Source of the DNA: Chryseobacterium sp. JM1
Lineage (GTDB): Bacteria; Bacteroidota; Bacteroidia; Flavobacteriales; Weeksellaceae
Reading direction: 5' to 3'
Assembly: GCF_000737715.1 (NCBI RefSeq)
Contig: NZ_JPRN01000002.1
Location: forward strand, 593,934 to 657,933
DNA: 64,000 nucleotides
The notes under the pieces were generated by a model, which worked only from the letters and a program-made list of their open reading frames with translations, was not told where the DNA came from and did no database searches. This document shows, in pieces, positions 58,577-64,000 of this stretch; position 1 is the first letter of the stretch; each line of letters starts with the position of its first letter. The translations under genes were made by a program, and so were the position numbers.

Positions 58577-61231
58577 ATGAGAAAATGGGTCAAAAAGTTA
58601 TTAATAAGCCTTGGAGTTCTGCTGCTCATTCTTTTAGCTGCGAATTTCGGACTGAACATATGGCTTAAAACCCAACTTCCTGATTATATAAAGAAGAATA
58701 CAGATTATAAGGTATCCTATAAAACACTGGATGTAGATCTGGGCTCTGGGAATATTTTCGCTGCAGGAATTACGATAAACAGCAAAGATCCTCAAAACAC
58801 CAACGTCATTGGCCTTCAGGGAACGATTGATACCTTAAAAATCAGCCGTTTTGGGATCTATGATGCCATTTTTAATAAAAGAATCAGCTCATCTGATCTG
58901 TTGTTGGCTAGACCTAACTTAAATATCAGTCTTGCAAAACCCGTAGACCGTAAAACTGGAAAAAAAAGAAATCCTGTCCTGTTTGAAAATATAAGGATTA
59001 ATAAAGGAACAATCAATATTTTCAAGCATACAAAGCAGAAATTTTTATCCGTTCAGCAACTGGATCTATTTGTAGAGAACCTGCAAATGACCGAAGAATC
59101 AGTAGAAGACAAGCTTCCTGTAGTTTTTGACCGTTATTCTATTAAAGGAAAAGATTTTTTCATCCGCCCGGATAATGTATATGCAATTATAATAGGTAGT
59201 ATCACAACGTCAGATGGTCAAATGTCAATTGGAAATTTCAGATTGATTCCGTTGTTGTCTTTTAACCAGTTTAAAAGATTTTATCCTCAAAAACCTAAAC
59301 TCTTTGAATTCTCCATTCCAAAAATGGATTTTAAAGATGTGGTTTTGGCTAAAAACAAGATTTCAGTGGCCAATGCAGATTTTCAAAACCCTGTCCTTAC
59401 CGTTTACAACACGGGAGTAAAACCTAAAAAGACTGAAAAAAAACTGAATTTTGAAGTTAATTTAGAAGATATAAAGTTCAGTAATGCTACTGTACTCATT
59501 AATAAACCTGATGGCAATAGATTACTTTCTGCAAAAGCATTGAATGTAAAAGTCAATCAGTTGAAATTTGATAAAGTCACCGCAGAAGAGGTGATTCCTG
59601 TCGGGTATAAAGATTTTCATTTTTCAGGAAGAGATATTCAGTATTCAAATCACCAGAACTTTACGGTTGAAAGCATTGCACTAAACCCCAAAAGCGGGGA
59701 AATCAGAAATCTGATATTGTCTCCCGGAGTTCCGGAAGCGGGAAAGGGTTCAATGGATCTGAAAACCGGACATATTGCCTTTAACATCAATAAATTTGAA
59801 TTTGTTGAAAAGAAACTGAATCTGGATCTTAAAGATGTTTTGGTTGAAAATGTAAGTGGAACCATTAAAGCAGGCGTGGATAAACCAAAGAAAAATCCAA
59901 AACCGGGAATCATCAATTCAATCATCGTCCGGAAAATATCCCTCAAAAATTCTGATATCGTTTATGATAAAGGAATGCAGCCACTTGCTTTTCATGACTT
60001 GAATGCAACAGTTAATGCTATTGAAGTAGCGGCTAAACCTAATAACCAGGGACTTTCCTTTAAAGTGAAAGACTATTTCCTGACCACAAGGAATTTTGCC
60101 TACAGAACGAAATTTTATAATTTAAGCGCCGGACTTTTAAAATTGAATAAAAATAAGATTCAGGTTAATAGTTTTATCATGAAACCGCTCGTTTCGAGAG
60201 CACAGTTTATCAAAATGATACCTGTAGAGCGAGATCTGTATGACATCAAAGTTTCTCAGATAGCAGCAGACGGGCATTGGGATTTGTTTTCTGATAATAA
60301 ATCGATCAATGCTTCCAATGTAACGGTTCTCGGTGCAGATGCCAATATTTTCAGAAGTAAGATCCCGAATGATGATCCGAAAGTAAAACCATTATATTCT
60401 AAACTGCTTCGTTCAATAAAAATTCCGATGACAGTCAATAACCTTGATCTAAAAAATTCCGTTTTGGTGTACGAAGAAGATACTCCGGAAAGTGCTGGCC
60501 CGGGAAAACTGACGTTTGCAAATTTTAATATGAATGTTAAAAATCTGAATTCTGCCAAAACAAAAGGAAAACCTACAAAAGTAGATATTAAGATCAACTG
60601 CTCGTTCATGAATCTTGCACCTCTCTCCGTAAACTGGAATTTTGATGTAGCAGATCATAATGACAATTTTGCCATTTCAGGGAAAACATCCAATCTTCCA
60701 GCAAGCGGGATCAATCCTTTTATCAGACCTTATCTTCATGTGACGGCCACTGCCGGAACTATTCAGGAAATGCTGTTCAATTTTAAAGGAAATCCAGCAG
60801 GCCTGCATGGAACATTCAATCTGAAACATAAAGAACTTAAAATTGCCGTCTTAAATAAAAATAATCAGGAAAAGAAAGGAGTACTTACGGCTGTTGCGAA
60901 TCTCTTTATCAGATCTGATTCCGGAAATTATCCCGAAGCTGTAGCTGTAGAAAATGTTGAACGGGATCCAACGAAATCATTTTTCAATCTTTTCTGGAAA
61001 GGAATTGAACAGGGATTAAAGAAAACGCTGATCGGAAAGAATATCGATAAAACTGAGAAAACGGTAAAAAGTGCTGTTTCTTCTGTAAAAGAAGTCAAGA
61101 AAACGGTAAAAGAACTGAAGCAGGAGATCAAAGCAAAAAAGGAAGAACCTAAATCACAGGAAGACAAAAAGGAAAAGAAAGGCTTTTTAAAAAATATCTT
61201 CAAGAAAAAAGAATCCCCCGAAACTGAATAG
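58577..61231 (+). CDS. Large AsmA-like protein (DUF748-type)
   Basis: 884-aa protein anchored by one N-terminal helix (about 6-28, VKKLLISLGVLLLILLAANF) with the rest in the periplasm. Repeating beta-rich segments with the AsmA/DUF748 pattern run through the body (LNISLAKPVDRKTGKKRNPV, VLINKPDGNRLLSAKALNV, GSMDLKTGHIAFNINKFEF). AsmA-like proteins shuttle phospholipids between the membranes; that role is inferred. The C-terminal 70 residues are Lys/Glu-rich and helical (KTVKSAVSSVKEVKKTVKEL). Its stop codon lies in the loop of a terminator. A partner of the DUF2797 gene in position. Confidence 0.85.
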   Translation: MRKWVKKLLISLGVLLLILLAANFGLNIWLKTQLPDYIKKNTDYKVSYKTLDVDLGSGNIFAAGITINSKDPQNTNVIGLQGTIDTLKISRFGIYDAIFNKRISSSDLLLARPNLNISLAKPVDRKTGKKRNPVLFENIRINKGTINIFKHTKQKFLSVQQLDLFVENLQMTEESVEDKLPVVFDRYSIKGKDFFIRPDNVYAIIIGSITTSDGQMSIGNFRLIPLLSFNQFKRFYPQKPKLFEFSIPKMDFKDVVLAKNKISVANADFQNPVLTVYNTGVKPKKTEKKLNFEVNLEDIKFSNATVLINKPDGNRLLSAKALNVKVNQLKFDKVTAEEVIPVGYKDFHFSGRDIQYSNHQNFTVESIALNPKSGEIRNLILSPGVPEAGKGSMDLKTGHIAFNINKFEFVEKKLNLDLKDVLVENVSGTIKAGVDKPKKNPKPGIINSIIVRKISLKNSDIVYDKGMQPLAFHDLNATVNAIEVAAKPNNQGLSFKVKDYFLTTRNFAYRTKFYNLSAGLLKLNKNKIQVNSFIMKPLVSRAQFIKMIPVERDLYDIKVSQIAADGHWDLFSDNKSINASNVTVLGADANIFRSKIPNDDPKVKPLYSKLLRSIKIPMTVNNLDLKNSVLVYEEDTPESAGPGKLTFANFNMNVKNLNSAKTKGKPTKVDIKINCSFMNLAPLSVNWNFDVADHNDNFAISGKTSNLPASGINPFIRPYLHVTATAGTIQEMLFNFKGNPAGLHGTFNLKHKELKIAVLNKNNQEKKGVLTAVANLFIRSDSGNYPEAVAVENVERDPTKSFFNLFWKGIEQGLKKTLIGKNIDKTEKTVKSAVSSVKEVKKTVKELKQEIKAKKEEPKSQEDKKEKKGFLKNIFKKKESPETE

Positions 61232-61241
61232 TTCGGGGGAT
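61213..61241. terminator. Bidirectional terminator overlapping the AsmA-like stop
   Basis: ATCCCCCGAA / TTCGGGGGAT, a perfect 10-bp stem whose loop contains the stop codon. It serves the convergent 116-aa gene as well. Confidence 0.8.
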
Positions 61242-61270
61242 ATATTTAAATCTTCTGGTTGAAGGAAGTA

Positions 61271-61621
61271 TTAAAAATTAAATTCTTCACTTTCCTGAAT
61301 GGGAATGTCTCTCAGGAACTCATCAAACTTTTCACCAGGATAATTACTGTCTGCTCCATAAGAATCGATGATCATTCCACGGTTTCCGGCATTATCTTTT
61401 AAGACATACAAAACCGCGTTGTCATCAGGATTGCTGTCACCTTCAAAACGATAAGTCTTTAAAATGGTAAGCTCAGACGGCTGATATACTTTCTCTGAAT
61501 TTTCAAATTTCATCTCACATTTGTCATTCATTCTGAATTCTCGATGTATTCCTCTTTCTGAAAGGGTATTCATAACCTGGCTTAGGGTAGTCATTCTGTC
61601 GGTATATTCTGAATTATCCAT
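61271..61621 (-). CDS. Uncharacterised 116-aa protein
   Basis: Small acidic soluble protein: EYTDRMTTLSQVMNTLSERG, FRMNDKCEMKFENS, PSELTILKTYRFEGDSNPDD and DNAGNRGMIIDSYGADSN. The pattern of a helix, a hydrophobic strand core and a GMIIDSYG end is seen in small Bacteroidota proteins that databases often name phosphoribosylpyrophosphate synthetase without sequence support. No PRPP motif is present here, so I give no function. It is convergent with the AsmA-like gene. Confidence 0.78.
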   Translation of the reverse strand: MDNSEYTDRMTTLSQVMNTLSERGIHREFRMNDKCEMKFENSEKVYQPSELTILKTYRFEGDSNPDDNAVLYVLKDNAGNRGMIIDSYGADSNYPGEKFDEFLRDIPIQESEEFNF

Positions 61622-61794
61622 AATATTATTTTTATAGGGTAGTACAATAATTAAACCATTGATTTGCTAAATTTAATAAAAAAGGCAATTACATTTCTCA
61701 ACGAAATAAAGTTTAATGTTAACAAAATTTATAATTTGAATCAGAAAAATAGGTACGCTTTTTGCAATAGCTACTGTATTAAATCGGACGAAAT

Positions 61795-61989
61795 ATGAAA
61801 AAAGAAGTTGGCGTTTTACTGGCAGGAGGTGTTGGTCTTTTGGCTGTATTAGGTTTTATTGGATTAAAAAAGATATTGACTAAAAAAGATAAAAAATATA
61901 GTGATACCTATTCGGATTATCACAGGCATTTTGATGACAAAAACCACGAAGATGAGTATCATGGAGTGGAATTTTATGCACTGAAGTAG
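61795..61989 (+). CDS. 64-aa single-pass membrane protein
   Basis: Small protein with one helix (about 5-26, VGVLLAGGVGLLAVLGFIGLKK) and a charged tail rich in Lys, Asp, Tyr and His (KKDKKYSDTYSDYHRH). I recognise no family. It has its own terminator downstream, and its start is clear: ATG at 61795. Possible small membrane regulator, not supported further. Confidence 0.65.
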   Translation: MKKEVGVLLAGGVGLLAVLGFIGLKKILTKKDKKYSDTYSDYHRHFDDKNHEDEYHGVEFYALK

Positions 61990-62013
61990 TAAAAGAATAT
62001 ATTTAATTATGTG

Positions 62014-62045
62014 AAATCCGGCTCCTTTTTAAGGGTCGGATTTTT
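62014..62045 (+). terminator. Intrinsic terminator of the 64-aa membrane protein gene
   Basis: AAATCCGGCTCCT / AGGGTCGGATTT stem (imperfect) followed by TTTTT. Confidence 0.75.
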
Positions 62046-62110
62046 CTGTGGATAACTTTAATGTTAAAACTCATTATTTAATTAGAAATCCATTCTAATT
62101 TTACACCATA

Positions 62111-63157
62111 ATGCAAAACAAGAATTTCAAAAAAGGGCAAGGCGCACAGTCGAACGTTATCAATCGTTTCGACAGGTATACCTATGAGCCTGAAGATGAA
62201 GATTTCGAAGCGGTAAAAACCTCTTTCACCGAAGTTTTTCCAAAAAGCATTGTGAATCAGGTGAAAAGTGAAGACCTCCCGATGGAGTATTCCATGAACC
62301 CTTATCAGGGCTGTGAACATGGATGTTCCTATTGTTTTGCAAGGCCTACCCATGAATACTGGGGCTACAGTGCCGGAATTGATTTTGAAAGAAAAATCAT
62401 GGTGAAGAAGAATGCTCCTGAACTTTTGGAGAAGTTTTTTCAGAAAAGAGGCTACAAGCCCGCACCAATTTTGCTTTCCGGAAACACCGATTGTTATCAG
62501 CCTGCAGAAAGGCAATTTGAGATCACCCGGAAACTCCTCCAGGTTTGTCTGGATTACAGACATCCTGTCAATGTTCTGACAAAAAATGCACTTGTTCTGA
62601 GAGATCTGGATATTTTAAAACCTATGGCAGAACAGAACCTGGTTTCTGTTTCACTCAGTATTCCTACTATTAATGAAGAGCTGAGACGGAAAATGGAGCC
62701 ACGTACGAGCTCAGCTCCGAACAAATTAAAAGCTATAGAAGTCCTCACAGAAAATAAAATTCCTGTTCATGTCATGGTAGCACCTATCGTTCCTGGCCTG
62801 AACAGCGATGAGCCGTTGAATATTTTGAAATCGATTTCAGATGCAGGTGCGTTGAGCTTCGGATACACATTAGTAAGATTGAATGATACCGTAGAAACTG
62901 TTTTTGTAAATTGGATTGAATCTCATTTTCCGGACCGGGCACAAAAGGTGTTAAACCTTATCCGTTCTATGCGCGGCGGAAAGCTTGGAGATAAAAGATA
63001 TTTTGAAAGACAGAGGGGAGAAGGGAATATCGCGGAAATGATCCATACTACATTTAAGATCGGAAGAAAGAAGTTTTTTGATGGTAAAGAATTCCCTAAA
63101 CTTTCCACAGTAAATTTTACAGGAGCAAAAGATCAGCAGTTACGACTCTTTGATTGA
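62111..63157 (+). CDS. PA0069 family radical SAM protein
   Basis: 348-aa radical SAM enzyme. The cluster motif CEHGCSYC (Cys68, Cys72, Cys75) in NPYQGCEHGCSYCFARPTHEYWG matches the PA0069/SplB-like group. Other family stretches are LLSGNTDCYQPAERQFEITR, VLTKNALVLRDLDIL, SLSIPTINEELRRKMEPRTS and HVMVAPIVPGLNSDE. The reaction is unknown; relatives of spore photoproduct lyase repair DNA, but this group is not shown to. Start ATG at 62111. It is the last gene in the window; the rest is non-coding repeat. Confidence 0.92.
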   Translation: MQNKNFKKGQGAQSNVINRFDRYTYEPEDEDFEAVKTSFTEVFPKSIVNQVKSEDLPMEYSMNPYQGCEHGCSYCFARPTHEYWGYSAGIDFERKIMVKKNAPELLEKFFQKRGYKPAPILLSGNTDCYQPAERQFEITRKLLQVCLDYRHPVNVLTKNALVLRDLDILKPMAEQNLVSVSLSIPTINEELRRKMEPRTSSAPNKLKAIEVLTENKIPVHVMVAPIVPGLNSDEPLNILKSISDAGALSFGYTLVRLNDTVETVFVNWIESHFPDRAQKVLNLIRSMRGGKLGDKRYFERQRGEGNIAEMIHTTFKIGRKKFFDGKEFPKLSTVNFTGAKDQQLRLFD

Positions 63158-63264
63158 TGGATCATATTTCTTATACCTTATATATATGGTGGAAATAGAA
63201 AACCTGTTCAATAGGAGTTGGCTTCTGCCCACTTACCATATATATTCATGGCAAAAGGCTTCGA

Positions 63265-63463
63265 CCAAAACCTAAATACCAAGGTTTTCATTATATCTTG
63301 TTACAATAATTGTAAAAATCTGTTCAATTTGTAAGATCTGCGTGATATATTTTATTTATTAAGATACGCACATTACCTTTGCAAGAATAATCTCACCGAA
63401 TTTTTCTGTATTATTACAATGTTATTACTCTAGCCCAATATATTCAATAGGAGTGGGCTTCAG
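63265..63463. repeat. Tandem repeat copy 1 (199 bp)
   Basis: Begins CCAAAACCTAAATACC and ends GAGTGGGCTTCAG. It contains TTACAATAATTGTAA and a TACCTTTG -7-like word that copy 2 has lost. Confidence 0.8.
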
Positions 63464-63660
63464 CCAAAACCTAAATACCAAGGTTTTCATTATATCTTGT
63501 TACAATAATTGTAAAAATCTGTTCAATTTGTAAGATCTGCGTGAGATATTTTATTTATTAAGATACGCACATGACCTTTGCAAGAATAATCTCACCGAAT
63601 TTCTGTATTATTACAATGTTATTACTCTAGCCCTCTATATTCAATAGGAGCGGGCTTCAG
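63464..63660. repeat. Tandem repeat copy 2 (197 bp)
   Basis: Almost identical to copy 1 over its whole length: a handful of single-base changes, a 2-nt deletion in the T run after GAA, and changes near the end (CCCTCTATATTC for CCCAATATATTC). Confidence 0.8.
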
Positions 63661-63674
63661 CCCGCTTACATGAT
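63642..63674. repeat. GCGGGCTTCAGCCCGC hairpin word
   Basis: TTCAATAGGAGCGGGCTTC followed by AGCCCGCTTAC: stem AGCGGGCT / AGCCCGCT. Degenerate relatives lie at 63210-63230 (GAGTTGGCTTCTGCCCACTT) and at the end of copy 1. It belongs to a dispersed repeat type. Confidence 0.65.
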
Positions 63675-63846
63675 ACACATTGAATATGGCTTCAGCCAAA
63701 ACCTATTTATATGCAAACTGAAAGGTAAAACCCCTGTTAAGTAAAGAAGAACTACAAAATTAAACATTAGTTTAAAATTTTTCTCTCTGCTTACCAGTCT
63801 CTTATGGATTTATAAGACCTGTTCATGAATTTTATGTTAAATAAAC

Positions 63847-63878
63847 TTGCATTGCGTTTGAATAAGTTGTTATCTTTG
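63847..63878 (+). promoter_or_regulatory. Strong promoter firing out of the window (TTG-N21-TATCTTTG)
   Basis: TTG (63847-63849) and TATCTTTG (63871-63878) are 21 nt apart, a full consensus match. The transcript would have a leader of at least 115 nt before any gene. Confidence 0.75.
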
Positions 63879-64000
63879 CCCCACTGAAAAACGAGAGTTA
63901 TACAGTAGCACAGAAGAGCTTTTCGATAAGCATTAACTATTTACACGAGCTTTAAGAAGCAGACGAGAATCTTTTAAAACTTTTAGAAATAAAGGTTGTG

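Larger units (their letters stand above)
63158..64000. repeat. Non-coding tail: ~199-bp tandem repeat, hairpin repeats and promoter
   Basis: 843 nt without a gene. It contains a two-copy tandem repeat (63265-63463 and 63464-63660), flanking TTCAATAGGAG hairpin words, the start of a third partial copy at 63696 and a strong plus-strand promoter at 63847. The last 120 nt are the leader of a gene beyond the window. Confidence 0.7.

Noticed and set aside
61271..61621. Phosphoribosylpyrophosphate synthetase
   Set aside because: Similar small proteins carry this database name, but no PRPP-binding loop or family length is present.
63265..63660. CRISPR array
   Set aside because: There are two long near-identical units and no short repeats with unique spacers. 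No cas gene is in the window.
63847..64000. Start of an rRNA operon
   Set aside because: The promoter is strong and a GAGCTTTAAGAA word loosely resembles boxA, but no 16S sequence begins before the edge. Not supported.

Overview
The window is one stretch of a bacterial chromosome that looks like a Flavobacteriia member, most likely Chryseobacterium or a close relative (Weeksellaceae). The grounds are the AT-rich DNA, promoters of the Bacteroidota type (TTG, 17-23 nt, TAnnTTTG) with little Shine-Dalgarno signal, SusC/FhuA-like TonB-dependent receptors, a TTG-started FtsL-like gene, a four-helix-bundle (23S-IVP type) gene and intergenic hairpin repeats. The genus is an inference from these features, without a database search.

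Layout. 1-2282: 5' part of a TonB-dependent receptor running off the left edge. 2.7-7.3 kb: XRE/cupin regulator, an OmpR-type two-component pair, and a USP-like protein with a DUF1275 membrane protein. 7.8-13.1 kb: mutL, rhomboid protease, two tandem EEP-family paralogues and two small lipoproteins, all on the plus strand. 13.3-16.2 kb: GH3-family protein, bacilliredoxin and a YqeY-like protein on the minus strand, with a possible mini transcription unit between the last two. 16.3-33.3 kb: the complete dcw (division and cell wall) cluster on the minus strand, in transcription order mraZ-rsmH-ftsL-ftsI-murE-(four-helix-bundle gene)-mraY-murD-ftsW-murG-murC-ftsQ-ftsA-ftsZ. MraZ probably controls its own promoter: three TGGRA boxes with exact 5-nt spacers lie just upstream of the -7 element. 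The cluster makes lipid II from UDP-MurNAc intermediates and builds the divisome. murF and ddl are not in it.

33.5-35.4 kb: alpha/beta hydrolase, yihA (engB) and an ElaA-type acetyltransferase. 35.4-41.8 kb is accessory: a cysteine-ladder SH3 lipoprotein, a stand-alone HsdR_N nuclease-like protein, a tiny Cys-rich protein, a TPR-lipoprotein histidine kinase with its response regulator and a 64-aa exported peptide, and a divergent 408-aa membrane protein of unknown function. 41.8-43.9 kb: msrA and a ROK kinase that lacks the usual zinc cysteines. 43.9-52.9 kb: three TonB-dependent receptors alternating with two PepSY membrane proteins, most likely for iron-siderophore or haem uptake. 53-63.2 kb: secA, DUF2795, a sugar-nucleotide epimerase, DUF2797, a large AsmA-like protein, small hypotheticals and a PA0069-type radical SAM protein. 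63.2-64.0 kb is non-coding: a ~199-bp tandem duplication, a hairpin repeat and a strong promoter firing out of the window.

The most unusual signals are in the DNA between genes. A two-hairpin element with one conserved and one covarying stem recurs at three dcw junctions. Most other dcw spacers are built from short self-complementary words. The four-helix-bundle gene inside the dcw cluster is bracketed by 15-bp perfect inverted repeats. MutL appears to have lost its endonuclease motif. No tRNA, rRNA, CRISPR array, transposase or prophage was seen.
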